From positions 1 through 64,000 of the forward strand of contig JAFRAO010000004.1 of NCBI GenBank assembly GCA_017405375.1: a stretch of DNA of 64,000 nucleotides, given 5' to 3'. This document shows, piece after piece, positions 35,173 to 44,313 of this stretch. Source of the stretch: a bacterium. GTDB lineage: Bacteria > Cyanobacteriota > Vampirovibrionia > Gastranaerophilales > Gastranaerophilaceae. The notes beneath the pieces are model-generated. The model did not search any database, had not been told where the DNA came from, and saw only the letters and a program-made list of their open reading frames with translations. Position 1 is the first letter of the stretch. Every line of letters starts with the position of its first letter. The translations under genes were made by a program, and so were the position numbers.

Positions 35173-36810
35173 ATGAATATTAATCCAGTGTCAAGTCCGG
35201 TTGCACCAAAGACAACCCGTACAAGTATTTTTTATGTGAATGATTTGCATCGTTGTACTCCAAAAATGGAAAAAATTTACAATGCATCCAAAGCTTTTGA
35301 TAGTTTTATTCCTTCGTACAAGGTCGATAAATTAAAACTTTCTTCCGGTGATACAATGCTTGGGCAAGATGAAGATAAAAATTCTGTTGCAGCGATGTTT
35401 TTAGATTTAATCGGAGTTACGGCTACAGCTTTAGGTAATCACGAATGTGATAGCAAACCGGAAGAATTATATAAATTGACAAAGGATAAAAAATATAAAA
35501 TTTTAGGATTAAACGTAAATATTGATAAGAAGAATCCGCTTAGCAATCGTATAGAAAAATCATATATCGAAGAGAAAAATGGAACTAAATATGGTATTAT
35601 AGGCTTGTTGCCGATTGATTTGTTCCATATTTTAAATAACAAAAATGAATATGAATCATTTAAAATAGATGATTTTGATAAGACGATAAAAGATGTACAA
35701 TCAGAAATTGATAAATTCCAAAAACAAGGTGTGGATAAAGTTATTGTTTTATCTCATGTAGGTAATAAATTAGAAAAACGTTTAGCTAAAGAAACTTCAG
35801 GAATTGATGTTATTTTGGGCGGACATTCACATGAACTTATTAAGGGCATAGAAAAAGGTAAAAATTTACTTTACGGCAAAGACGGCAATCCCGTAATTAT
35901 TACACAAGCGGGAAAAGATGCTGACCATTTTGGAGTATTGGATATTGAATTTAATGATAAAGGTGTTATCACTAAGGCAAGGAATAGTGTAAATAATACT
36001 AAAGATTACCAAAGCAATATGATTATGTCTTATTTGGAAGACCGATTTATTGGCAAATCTGAAGTAATTGGTTTGGCTAATATAGTTGACGATGAGCCGG
36101 AAAATAAATTGGTTGCAGAAAATCCGCATGCTAATTTTGTGGCAGATGCAATGAGATATTATACAAATTCTGATATTGCATTGTTGGGTTCTGCAAATTT
36201 GAGAAACAAATTTGATAACGGAAATATTACATCAAGGCTTGTAGAAAGTATTGTTCCGTTTAAAAATGATATGTATGTTGTAAAATACAGCGAAAAAGCA
36301 TTAGTTGACGCTCTTAAACACGGTGCAAAATCAATAACGGAACACTCAACTAAACCCGGATTTTTGCAAGTTTCAGGATTGAATTACAAACTTAACAAGA
36401 AAGGTGAATTGCTTTCAGTTGATTTTGTAGATAAAGATGGTAATAAACACCCGTTAAATATAAAAAATCCAAGTAATGATAAAAAATTCAACGTTGCGAT
36501 AGACGGATTTTATGCTAAGCAGGGCGGAGATAAATATTATATGTTAAAAACAAATGATTCTGATATTGTTAGCTTTTATAAAGGAAAATCAAGCTTTGAT
36601 GATAAAGGAAAATTTAAAAATGAAATTACTCCGGCTGAGAAAACAAAATTGGTAAATAAAGCTACGTTGGAAGTTAAAAATAAATCAGAAGAAAAAACTA
36701 CGTTGGCAGATAAAGACAGAATGGTAAAAGAATATATCAAAAAAGCGTTTGCTGATAAAGGAAAAGAAGTTCAAATTAAATGCGATAAAAGAATACAGGT
36801 AGTTGATTAA
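35173..36810 (+). CDS. 5'-nucleotidase-family metallophosphoesterase without signal peptide
   Basis: A 545-aa protein of the UshA/2',3'-cyclic phosphodiesterase family. Metal ligands lie in FYVNDLHR (D-x-H), LSSGDTMLG (GD), ALGNHECD (GNHE), VLSHVG and GGHSHEL. The C-terminal substrate domain (about 310-500) has FVADAMRYYTNSDIALLGSAN and FLQVSGLNYKLN, where the usual dimetal-family N and aromatic residues sit. Relatives are normally exported, yet this protein begins MNINPVSSPVAPKTTRTS with no Sec signal or anchor. It may act in the cytoplasm or leave by another route. The last about 60 residues are Lys-rich. Confidence 0.85.
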   Translation: MNINPVSSPVAPKTTRTSIFYVNDLHRCTPKMEKIYNASKAFDSFIPSYKVDKLKLSSGDTMLGQDEDKNSVAAMFLDLIGVTATALGNHECDSKPEELYKLTKDKKYKILGLNVNIDKKNPLSNRIEKSYIEEKNGTKYGIIGLLPIDLFHILNNKNEYESFKIDDFDKTIKDVQSEIDKFQKQGVDKVIVLSHVGNKLEKRLAKETSGIDVILGGHSHELIKGIEKGKNLLYGKDGNPVIITQAGKDADHFGVLDIEFNDKGVITKARNSVNNTKDYQSNMIMSYLEDRFIGKSEVIGLANIVDDEPENKLVAENPHANFVADAMRYYTNSDIALLGSANLRNKFDNGNITSRLVESIVPFKNDMYVVKYSEKALVDALKHGAKSITEHSTKPGFLQVSGLNYKLNKKGELLSVDFVDKDGNKHPLNIKNPSNDKKFNVAIDGFYAKQGGDKYYMLKTNDSDIVSFYKGKSSFDDKGKFKNEITPAEKTKLVNKATLEVKNKSEEKTTLADKDRMVKEYIKKAFADKGKEVQIKCDKRIQVVD

Positions 36811-37015
36811 ATTTATCGATTAATATTTTTATAAATGATAATTAGTAACATAAATTGGATTCAATAATTGAAAACTAACCACTTGCAAAAATAGTTTTTT
36901 TTGTTAGAATGTTTATATCCTTCAAGGGTATTTTACATAATGGAATAAGGTAATTAAATAACTTGTTCGTTGGTAAAGTGATAATTGAAACTTGAAAACT
37001 TCATATATAAAATGT

Positions 37016-37089
37016 GCGCGTGTAGCCCAGCTGGATAGAGCGTCTGGCTACGAACCAGGAGGTCGCGAGTTCGAATCTTGCCACGCGCA
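37016..37089 (+). tRNA. tRNA-Arg (ACG anticodon)
   Basis: A 74-nt cloverleaf: acceptor GCGCGTG pairs with CACGCGC, the anticodon loop CTACGAA gives ACG (read as ICG after deamination), and the T-loop is GTTCGAATC. The discriminator is A and CCA is not encoded. The 205 bp before it (36811-37015) contain AT-rich promoter-like DNA and no gene. Confidence 0.95.
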
Positions 37090-37221
37090 TTCTTGTATGA
37101 AGTATAATTTTGTCTTTTATATAGTTTTAGTGGTTATTTTAAAAGTTTATTGTAATAAGATTTGTATATTTTATAAAAATAAGAAATAATCAAATTTTAA
37201 TATTTTGAGAAAGGTAGAGAA

Positions 37222-37671
37222 ATGGCAGAATATTTAATCTTAGCGGAAACAGTACTTTTTAAAAATGAAAAATTAACTTGTATTAATATTTATGATAAAT
37301 TTACAACAGTTGCTATGCCTGCAGAATTTGGTTTTGATATGGCTATTATGTGCGGTCCAAAATGGAGTGTAGGTGATCATAAATTATCTGTAAAGGCCAA
37401 GGCAAGTAACGGTAAAGAAATTAACCTTGGTGAAGCTATTGTTAAAATTCCGCATGAAGATTTTATTTATAATGCATTTTTGAATAATATTAAAATTACA
37501 ATGGATTATAGTGTAAGAGATTTGACTTTCTACGTTTATGATAATGATAAAGAAATTATTGCAAGAAGGTATCCTGTAATTCCGATGTTGGTGCCTCAAC
37601 AACAAAATGAAAATGCAGAAAATAAAAATAAAGCAAATTCTGATAAAAAATCTACAAAAGCATCTAAGTAA
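37222..37671 (+). CDS. DUF6941-like small beta protein
   Basis: A 149-aa protein starting MAEYLILAETVLFKNEKLTC, with INIYDKFTTVAMPAEFGFDM next. This resembles the DUF6941 family, in which a short N-terminal strand and a NV/INIYD motif start a beta sandwich. The middle has alternating strands (HKLSVKAKASNGKEINLG) and the C-terminal 25 residues are low-complexity (QQQNENAENKNKANSDKK). The family has no known function. GAAAGGTAGAG precedes the ATG. It is followed by a terminator shared with the convergent coiled-coil gene. Confidence 0.65.
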   Translation: MAEYLILAETVLFKNEKLTCINIYDKFTTVAMPAEFGFDMAIMCGPKWSVGDHKLSVKAKASNGKEINLGEAIVKIPHEDFIYNAFLNNIKITMDYSVRDLTFYVYDNDKEIIARRYPVIPMLVPQQQNENAENKNKANSDKKSTKASK

Positions 37672-37700
37672 TAAATACAAAAAATAAATATAATTGTAAT

Positions 37701-37731
37701 AAAAGAAATGAATAAAATTTTCATTTCTTTT
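37701..37731. terminator. Bidirectional terminator
   Basis: Arms AAAAGAAATGA and TCATTTCTTTT around an A/T loop, with T-rich DNA on the right and A-rich on the left, between two convergent genes. Confidence 0.8.
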
Positions 37732-37763
37732 ATTTTATCTTTTTGATTTCTTTTTGGCTATAA

Positions 37764-39014
37764 TTATGCTTGAATATCTGTTTGAGGTTTTTGAGCAGGT
37801 GCTTGGGCTTTCTTTCTTGCATCTTCTATATCTTTTTTCCCGGCTTTTTTTCCGTCTTCATCTGCTTGCGCTTTTTTCTCATCTTTTTGTTTTTCTTCCA
37901 ATTTCTTTATTTGTTTATCGAGTTCTTCAATTTTTTCTTTTAATTCTTTTCTACGTTCTTCAAGTTTTTTAGCTGACAATTCTAATTCATCTTTTTTATT
38001 GCTTGCTTCTGTAGCTGCTTTTTCCGCACTTGTTTTTTGTGATTGCGCTTTTTCCTTTTGTTTTGTTTTGTTGTCAACAGCTTTTTCTATTGCTTTTTCG
38101 CTATCTACGTATTTTTTTAATTCGTCCAAGTTTGCTTGTTTTCTGCTTTCTGCTTTTTTTCTTCTTATTTTTAAATCTTCTTTTAGTCCTTCTAATTGTT
38201 TTATTAAGGCTTCTTTATTATTCTGTTGCTTTTTAATTTCATCTCGTCTGGTTTCCAAAGCCTTTGTATCTTCTCCATGTGCTTTTGCTCTACTTATTTC
38301 TGCATCTAATTGGGTAAGAGTATTTTGACATAATTTTATGCTATCTTGAGCACTTTGTTCTTGTCCTTCAACTTGAGTTGTTTGTTGGTCTGTTGCTTGG
38401 ATTTCACCATCAGCTGCTGTAACTCCTTGTTCAGTAGCAGCTTTACCCTGCTCAATAGCACCTTTGCTTTCTTTACATTGTTTTATATCAGCATCAATAT
38501 CTTCTGTCATCTTGTCGTATGATGCTATTTCAACATTTATATTACTAACTGTTTCTGTTATAAGAGACATCTCTTCCCTCAATTTTTCAGAATTATTTAA
38601 ACGGTCCAATTCGTGTTGGTATCTACCTCTTTCTTCTCTTAATTCAGTTATCTGATCAGATGTTGATTTAGGAATACCGGTGGCTGCGCCTGAAGCACCA
38701 CTACTGCCAAATGCAGCTTTACAAGCAGTAACAAGTCCGCCTAATGAAGCAAGACAACCTGAAATTCCGCTACATAATTCTAATGCTTTTTTATTAGATT
38801 CATCTTTTGCATCATCTTTAAGCTCTTTTGAAACTCTATCCGCCAAACTTCTTAAATCACTTGAAGATGGGGTATTTGAAGAACAACTAAATATACTTGT
38901 ATTAAGAGATAATGAACTTGATGAGCCACTTGTCCTTGCATTGTTTCTTTCAATCCCATTTTTTATCCAAGATGCATCCACTTTATGATTTGATTTATTA
39001 TTATCTACTGCCAT
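37764..39014 (-). CDS. Long coiled-coil protein with Ser-rich N-terminus, 416 aa
   Basis: Not recognised by family. Residues 1-70 are polar and Ser/Asn-rich (ARTSGSSSSLSLNTSIF). A short hydrophobic Gly/Ala/Ser patch lies at about 85-120 (CSGISGCLASLGGLVTAC), and 130-395 are almost continuous coiled coil with a Gln/Thr/Ala-rich segment in the middle (TEQGVTAADGEIQATDQQTT). There is no Sec signal. The layout (disordered start, one amphipathic patch, long coil) recalls proteins exported by type III systems, but that is only a resemblance. A cytoskeletal or scaffold role is an alternative. Confidence 0.65.
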   Translation of the reverse strand: MAVDNNKSNHKVDASWIKNGIERNNARTSGSSSSLSLNTSIFSCSSNTPSSSDLRSLADRVSKELKDDAKDESNKKALELCSGISGCLASLGGLVTACKAAFGSSGASGAATGIPKSTSDQITELREERGRYQHELDRLNNSEKLREEMSLITETVSNINVEIASYDKMTEDIDADIKQCKESKGAIEQGKAATEQGVTAADGEIQATDQQTTQVEGQEQSAQDSIKLCQNTLTQLDAEISRAKAHGEDTKALETRRDEIKKQQNNKEALIKQLEGLKEDLKIRRKKAESRKQANLDELKKYVDSEKAIEKAVDNKTKQKEKAQSQKTSAEKAATEASNKKDELELSAKKLEERRKELKEKIEELDKQIKKLEEKQKDEKKAQADEDGKKAGKKDIEDARKKAQAPAQKPQTDIQA

Positions 39015-39116
39015 ATCCGTTGCTCCTTGCTATAAACTTATTATAGTTATCGGATAATTTCATAAAATATTTAATTTTTATGAGCAAATTGTAAACATAT
39101 GTTAAAATTAATTTGT

Positions 39117-40688
39117 TTATTTTTTGTTTAATGTATTTATTTTGTTACAAAAATCATTTACGCTTAACTCTTTTCCTGAAATAATACGTAAAATTTCATC
39201 ATCATCTTTTGAACTTCCGTACCTAAATAAATTTTTGTTTAAAAATTCTGCAGTAGTCTGGTTTTTTGTTAATTCTCCAAGAGTATTTTGTAAAGCGCTA
39301 TAAAGCTGTTCTTTAATTAGTGTTGCCCTAAAATAATTCTGATAATATGCAGGGTGAGAAATATAATGCGGAATTGTGGCCCATTCATTATTTATTTCAT
39401 CATTTTTTGTATAACCTTTGTACTTGACGTTTAATTCACTCCATAATTGCTTTAAATTTTGATTAGGATTTTTATACATTTCTCTCTCAAAATTTATTAT
39501 AACCATACTTGCATTAATAAATTTCACCGAATCTTCAATTAAAAAGTTTTTGTATTTATCGAAAATATCATCAGGTAATTTGTTATCCATAAAATTTTCA
39601 AGACGAAGTAAATCACCCATCATCATCGCAACTGCTTCTGTCATCGTGCAAGTCGAATCTTTATCCAAATATGGCAAATTTATATCTGTATTGATTGTGA
39701 AAACAGAATGTCCGAGTTCGTGTAACAAAGTAATTACAGAAGTTGCGTTTCCAACCAAATTAGCTAAAATACGACTGTCTTTACCTGCTTTTATAGGAAA
39801 TGAAAAACCATGAGTATTTTTATTTTTTCTTGGAAATAAATCCAACGTAACAGGCAGTTTATCTATATCATAGCCCATTTTTAAATATGCTGTTTTGCAA
39901 ATTTTAATAACATCTTCTACTGAATTTATTCTGGCATTAACTTCTTTATCCGGGTTATCTCCGGTTAAATATCCGAAATGATAATTTTTCAAATCTTTTA
40001 TTGAAATATTAAATATCGAAGCCAAATCTTTTTTGTTTTTGTTAATTACAAACTCTCTTACTTTTGTTACTTCATTACTAACTTTTTCAATCAATTTGTT
40101 TAATCTGTCCCAATTTATATCAAATTCTTCCTCTAGTTGGTAATCAAAATAGTTATCATATCCTTTTTTAACGGCTAAATCGTTTCGTAATTTTACTAAT
40201 GCTATTAAATCATCTGCAATTTCATCACCTGCGGAAACTTTTGCCAAATATGCTTTTTGCCTTAATTCTTGATTTTTTTCTGTGAGTAAAATATTTGTTA
40301 AAGTAGCTTTTGATACAGGTTCTCCGTCTATTTTTGATATATGTGAATTGCTTATTTGAGAAACTTCATTTTCTTTTTCATTTATCTTTTGTATTTCATC
40401 TTGAAATTCAATTCCATCACCGAATTCACGAATTAATCTTTTAAAGTGTTTTTTTAAATGATTATCCGAAACTCCGCCATTATCGGATATTTGTTTTAAT
40501 TTGCCATAAACTTCATTATTGTTATAAAATTCCAAATATTTGTTTTGGGCTTCATTCATTTTTTGTAAATTTTCTTGAGTGCTATTGGTATAAAAATTCC
40601 AACTCGCCAATTCTACATCACAAGTAACTTGTTCAATTCCTTCTGAAATACTATCTCTTAACGCTATAAACTCTTTATCTGAATTCAT
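39117..40688 (-). CDS. M2/M3-like zinc metallopeptidase
   Basis: A 523-aa gluzincin oligopeptidase. The zinc motif is HELGH near residue 322 (VITLLHELGHSVF), with the downstream Glu ligand in MTEAVAMMMGDLL. The upstream part has the KLRNDLAVKKGYDNYFDYQL helix pattern seen in bacterial M2/M3 peptidases, and RATLIKEQLYS occurs near the C-terminus. It probably cleaves short peptides in the cytoplasm, since no signal peptide is present. M2 (ACE-like) versus M3 (oligoendopeptidase F-like) cannot be settled by eye. It is a single gene, divergent from rplS. Confidence 0.8.
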   Translation of the reverse strand: MNSDKEFIALRDSISEGIEQVTCDVELASWNFYTNSTQENLQKMNEAQNKYLEFYNNNEVYGKLKQISDNGGVSDNHLKKHFKRLIREFGDGIEFQDEIQKINEKENEVSQISNSHISKIDGEPVSKATLTNILLTEKNQELRQKAYLAKVSAGDEIADDLIALVKLRNDLAVKKGYDNYFDYQLEEEFDINWDRLNKLIEKVSNEVTKVREFVINKNKKDLASIFNISIKDLKNYHFGYLTGDNPDKEVNARINSVEDVIKICKTAYLKMGYDIDKLPVTLDLFPRKNKNTHGFSFPIKAGKDSRILANLVGNATSVITLLHELGHSVFTINTDINLPYLDKDSTCTMTEAVAMMMGDLLRLENFMDNKLPDDIFDKYKNFLIEDSVKFINASMVIINFEREMYKNPNQNLKQLWSELNVKYKGYTKNDEINNEWATIPHYISHPAYYQNYFRATLIKEQLYSALQNTLGELTKNQTTAEFLNKNLFRYGSSKDDDEILRIISGKELSVNDFCNKINTLNKK

Positions 40689-40784
40689 AAAACCTCTTTA
40701 AAATAATTAACTCGATTATTAATTTTAGCATGCTATTATTAAAAAAAATACATCTAAAATAATTAAAAAATATTAATGTAGTAC

Positions 40785-40840
40785 TTGAATTTAGATTTTG
40801 TTTCAAATATGATAGATATACAGATTTTATAAGTCTGTAT
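40785..40840 (+). promoter_or_regulatory. rplS promoter and 5' leader hairpin
   Basis: TTGAAT (40785-40790), 17 bp, TATGAT (40808-40813). A hairpin ATACAGATTT/AAGTCTGTAT at 40818-40840 would form at the very 5' end of the mRNA, directly followed by TTTTTG. It looks like an attenuator or a ribosomal-protein leader element ahead of L19. Confidence 0.55.
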
Positions 40841-40888
40841 TTTTGTAACGAAAAATATACAAATACAATTATATAAAGGAATGGAAAG

Positions 40889-41245
40889 ATGAAAAATCCG
40901 ATTATTGAAAATTTAGAAAGTGGTTTTAAAAAAGCTGAAATACCGGAAATGAATCCAGGTGATACAGTTAAAGTATTCGTAAGAATCGTAGAAGGAAACA
41001 AAGAAAGAATCCAAGCGTTTGAAGGAACTATAATTAAAGACAGAGGTGAAGGTTTAAACAAAACTATTACTGTCAGAAAAATATTCCAAGGTATTGGTGT
41101 AGAACGTGTATTCTTGATTCATTCTCCAAGAATTGAAAAAATTCAAGTTTTAAGACGCGGTGATGTTAGAAGGGCTAAATTGTATTACTTGAGAGAACGT
41201 TCAGGTAAAGCAACTCGTATTAAGGAAAAAATTGAAAAAAGATAG
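40889..41245 (+). CDS. rplS: Ribosomal protein bL19
   Basis: A 118-aa 50S protein located at the subunit interface. Hallmarks are [52 protein letters not shown] and [31 protein letters not shown] precedes the ATG. It heads the rplS-rbgA-rnhB operon, whose order is also seen in Firmicutes (rplS, ylqF, rnhB). Its leader holds a hairpin that could control the operon. Confidence 0.97.
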   Translation: MKNPIIENLESGFKKAEIPEMNPGDTVKVFVRIVEGNKERIQAFEGTIIKDRGEGLNKTITVRKIFQGIGVERVFLIHSPRIEKIQVLRRGDVRRAKLYYLRERSGKATRIKEKIEKR

Positions 41246-42077
41246 TCATATTCACTGGTATCCGGGGCATATTGCCAAAGCTGAAAGACAATTAAAGGAA
41301 AAATTAAACCTTTGTGATGTTGTGATTGAAGTTTTGGATGCAAGAATTCCGTATAGCAGTATGTATAACAATATTGAAACACTATTAGGCGGCAAACCCC
41401 GCCTAATTTTGTTAAATAAATCCGATTTGACAGACAGGCATGAATTAAATTTATTTATTGATTCAATAAAACAGAGTTCGAATTCACCTGTTTTGGTTAC
41501 TGATGCAAAAAATTCAAAAGATTTAGCGCCTATTGTAAAAAAAGTTTTAGAGCTTGCCGAACCAAGAATACAAGCGCAAATGGCAAAAGGATTATTAAGA
41601 CGTCCTGCAAGAGTTATGGTTGTTGGCATGCCAAATGTTGGTAAATCCAGTATCATAAACAAATTAACAAAATCCTCAAAAACAAAAATAGGTGCAAAAG
41701 CAGGTGTAACTCGCCAACAACAATGGGTAAGAATTAATAAAGATTTGGATTTGTTGGATACTCCCGGAATTATTCCTATGCGGCAAGATGATCAAGAAGC
41801 TGCAACAAAACTTGCTTTTGTAAATTCTGTTTCTGAAAATGCTTATGATAATCAGCTTGTAGCACAAGATTTGTTAAATATTCTTTCAAGTAAATATGAA
41901 CCTAATTTAAAAGAGTATTACAAAACAGAAACTTTAGATTTATTGAGTATTGCAAACAGCAGAAATTGGATTAAATCAAACGCTGAACCTGATATAGAAA
42001 GAACGGCAAGTCTTGTTTTAAAAGATTTTCGTGATGGAAAAATGGGAAGATTTATTTTAGATGAAATTAAAAATTGA
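41232..42077 (+). CDS. rbgA: Ribosome assembly GTPase RbgA (YlqF)
   Basis: A 281-aa circularly permuted GTPase required late in 50S assembly. G4 comes first ([10 protein letters not shown] near 60), G1 later ([16 protein letters not shown] near 135), then G3 ([10 protein letters not shown]). The N-terminus [18 protein letters not shown] is diagnostic and the C-terminal helical domain ends [11 protein letters not shown]. The start is a TTG at 41232 that overlaps the end of rplS by 14 nt, so translation is coupled to L19, itself a 50S protein. Confidence 0.94.
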   Translation: MKKDSHIHWYPGHIAKAERQLKEKLNLCDVVIEVLDARIPYSSMYNNIETLLGGKPRLILLNKSDLTDRHELNLFIDSIKQSSNSPVLVTDAKNSKDLAPIVKKVLELAEPRIQAQMAKGLLRRPARVMVVGMPNVGKSSIINKLTKSSKTKIGAKAGVTRQQQWVRINKDLDLLDTPGIIPMRQDDQEAATKLAFVNSVSENAYDNQLVAQDLLNILSSKYEPNLKEYYKTETLDLLSIANSRNWIKSNAEPDIERTASLVLKDFRDGKMGRFILDEIKN

Positions 42078-42702
42078 CAATCATAATCTTTTTGACTTTG
42101 ATAAAAATTTTGATATAAATTATTTAATCGGAACTGACGAAGCAGGCAGAGGTCCGGCGGCAGGCGGAGTTTTTGCAGCAGCAGTTTATATCAATGATTA
42201 TGAAATAGAAAAAGAATTGTCAAAATTAAACGATTCAAAAAAATTAAGTGCGAAAGTCAGAGAAGGACTTTATGATGTAATTTTGAATAATACAATTAAT
42301 GCGATTCATTGTGTAGAAGTTGCTGATATTGAAAAATATAATATATTAAACAGCTCTCTAAAAGCTATGAAATTATCGTGTGAAGGAGTTATTTCAAAAC
42401 TTGGCGATAAAATTTCAAAAGAATCTGTTTTAACGATAGTTGACGGAAATAAGTTGATTAAAAATTATGATTATCCGCAGGAATTTATTATAAAAGGTGA
42501 TTCAAAATCTGCATCAATCGCTGCTGCAAGTATTTTGGCAAAAGTTACTCGTGATAGATACATGAAAAATTTGCATGAAGAATTTCCGCAATATAACTGG
42601 GCAAAGAATGCAGGATATTTAACAAAAGAACATATAGATGCTATAAAAAAATATGGTACAACAAAATATCACAGGCTATCATTTTTAAAAAAAATAATAT
42701 AA
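42061..42702 (+). CDS. rnhB: Ribonuclease HII
   Basis: A 213-aa enzyme that cuts RNA in RNA-DNA hybrids and removes single ribonucleotides. The catalytic acids are in LIGTDEAGRGPAAGGVFAAA (Asp, Glu), TIVDGNKLI and KGDSKSASIAAASILAK. LNDSKKLSAKVRE follows the first motif. The size is typical. It overlaps rbgA by 17 nt. It probably forms the last gene of the rplS operon, as the next gene (sdaAB) starts 39 nt later after an AT-rich stretch with TATAAT boxes. Confidence 0.94.
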   Translation: MKLKIDNHNLFDFDKNFDINYLIGTDEAGRGPAAGGVFAAAVYINDYEIEKELSKLNDSKKLSAKVREGLYDVILNNTINAIHCVEVADIEKYNILNSSLKAMKLSCEGVISKLGDKISKESVLTIVDGNKLIKNYDYPQEFIIKGDSKSASIAAASILAKVTRDRYMKNLHEEFPQYNWAKNAGYLTKEHIDAIKKYGTTKYHRLSFLKKII

Positions 42703-42741
42703 TTCTGCTTGTTAAAATATTTGTAATATAATTATAATGGT

Positions 42742-43413
42742 ATGAAACAGAGTTCTTTATTTAATGCAATATATCCGATAATGATTGGACCTTCCAGCTC
42801 ACACACGGCGGGTGCAGTTCGTTTGGGGTTACTCGCCAGAAATATTTTTGGCAATAATATAAAAAACATAACTTTCAAGTTGTATAATTCATATGCTCAA
42901 ACAGGTTTTGGTCATGGCACTGATAAGGGGCTTTTGGCAGGTATTTTAGGGTTAAAAGTTGATGATATAAGAATAAAAAATATTTTTAACTTACCCGAAG
43001 CAAAAAACTTAAATTATAAATTTGAATACCTTGAAGATTTTAACAGACATCCGAATTCTGTTGATTTTATAATGGAATCGGATGATGAGAGGATGTATAT
43101 AGTAGGAAACTCTATTGGTGCGGGAAATGTTAGAATTATAAAAATTAATGATTTTTCTGTGAAAATTTCAGGTGAATATAATACTTTGGTTATTAACTAT
43201 AAAGATGTTGCGGGAATGATTTCTAAAGTAACCGGGTTAATTCAATTACAGAATATAAATATAGCTTCGTTAATCTGCGATAGAAATGCAAAAGGGGAAG
43301 AAGCCTCAATGTGTATTTGTTTGGACAAAGACATTGATTTGGATATTGTTGAAAAAATAAAGTTAATTCCGGACGTATATTTTGTAAAAAATGTAAAAAA
43401 ATTAGAAAGTTAG
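42742..43413 (+). CDS. sdaAB: L-serine dehydratase, iron-sulfur type, beta subunit
   Basis: A 223-aa subunit of the enzyme that deaminates L-serine to pyruvate. The N-terminal domain has IMIGPSSSHTAGAVRLGLLA and GHGTDKGLLAGILG. The C-terminal ACT domain (about 150-223) has YKDVAGMISKVTGLIQLQNI and may sense serine. It is a split two-subunit form as in Firmicutes. The alpha subunit follows after 1 nt. Confidence 0.94.
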   Translation: MKQSSLFNAIYPIMIGPSSSHTAGAVRLGLLARNIFGNNIKNITFKLYNSYAQTGFGHGTDKGLLAGILGLKVDDIRIKNIFNLPEAKNLNYKFEYLEDFNRHPNSVDFIMESDDERMYIVGNSIGAGNVRIIKINDFSVKISGEYNTLVINYKDVAGMISKVTGLIQLQNINIASLICDRNAKGEEASMCICLDKDIDLDIVEKIKLIPDVYFVKNVKKLES

Positions 43414-43414
43414 T

Positions 43415-44311
43415 ATGATTAAAGATATAAGAACATTTAGTGATTTATTAGAAATTTGTACAAATGAGAATAAAACGATATGCGAAGTATTTGAGTTGCA
43501 AGAAGCGAATTTTCAAGAAATTTCAGTTGAGCAAGTTAGATTAAGAGTAAAAAAAGCATTAGATGCGATGAAAAACGCAATAGAAATTGGTTTGACATCT
43601 AAAGAGAAATCTATATCAGGTCAATGTGGTGATGATTGTGTGCGTTTAAAGGAAAGATATAGTAAAAAACATGCTATATTTGGTGAATGTTTTGAGAAAA
43701 TTACAACATATGCACTTGCAACAAGTGAAGAGAATTTAAGAATGGGAAAAATAGTAGCTTGTCCGACAGCAGGTTCTTGCGGAATAGTTCCTTCTGTTAT
43801 AATTGGAATAAGTGAGGAGTATAAATTTGATGAAAACACGCAAATAGATGCATTAATCACAGCCGGAGCTGTTGCGACGATAGTATCTTATAAAATGTCA
43901 TTAGCTGGTGCAGTAGGCGGATGTCAGGCGGAATGCGGAGTTGCAAGTGCAATGGCTGCGGCTGCTGTAACACAAATGTTTGGCGGTTCTGTTAAACAAA
44001 TTTTAAATGCGGTTGCACTTTGCTTAAAAAATATTCTTGGCTTAACCTGTGATCCGGTTGCAGGTTTAGTGGAAATACCTTGTGTAAAAAGGAATCCGTT
44101 TTTGGCGATAAACTCAATTACTGCTTTTGAATTTGCAATTTCTGATATTGAAAGCAAAATTCCGACTGATGAAGTTGTTGATGCAATGGCACAAATCGGA
44201 GAATTAATGTCCCCTACTTTAAAAGAAAGTTCTCAGGCAGGTTTAGCCAAAACAAAAACTGCAGTTGAAATTGATAAAAAGTTAAAAGATAAATATAAAG
44301 GAAAAATTTAG
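43415..44311 (+). CDS. sdaAA: L-serine dehydratase, iron-sulfur type, alpha subunit
   Basis: A 298-aa catalytic subunit with an oxygen-sensitive [4Fe-4S] cluster. The Cys ligands are in CPTAGSCGIVPS, LTCDPVAGLVEIPCVKRN and the upstream GGCQAECG region. SGQCGDDCVRL carries extra Cys. It completes the sdaAB/sdaAA pair and supplies pyruvate and ammonia from serine, suiting an anaerobic amino-acid fermenter. A membrane protein gene follows 2 nt later in the same unit. Confidence 0.94.
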   Translation: MIKDIRTFSDLLEICTNENKTICEVFELQEANFQEISVEQVRLRVKKALDAMKNAIEIGLTSKEKSISGQCGDDCVRLKERYSKKHAIFGECFEKITTYALATSEENLRMGKIVACPTAGSCGIVPSVIIGISEEYKFDENTQIDALITAGAVATIVSYKMSLAGAVGGCQAECGVASAMAAAAVTQMFGGSVKQILNAVALCLKNILGLTCDPVAGLVEIPCVKRNPFLAINSITAFEFAISDIESKIPTDEVVDAMAQIGELMSPTLKESSQAGLAKTKTAVEIDKKLKDKYKGKI

Positions 44312-44313
44312 TT

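Noticed and set aside
36992..37189. Open frame of 65 codons
   Set aside because: It reads straight through tRNA-Arg and has no ribosome binding site; the tRNA explains the sequence.
37764..39014. Antisense open frames over the coiled-coil gene
   Set aside because: Several long frames on the opposite strand arise from its biased codon use (Lys/Glu/Gln-rich); none has a start signal.
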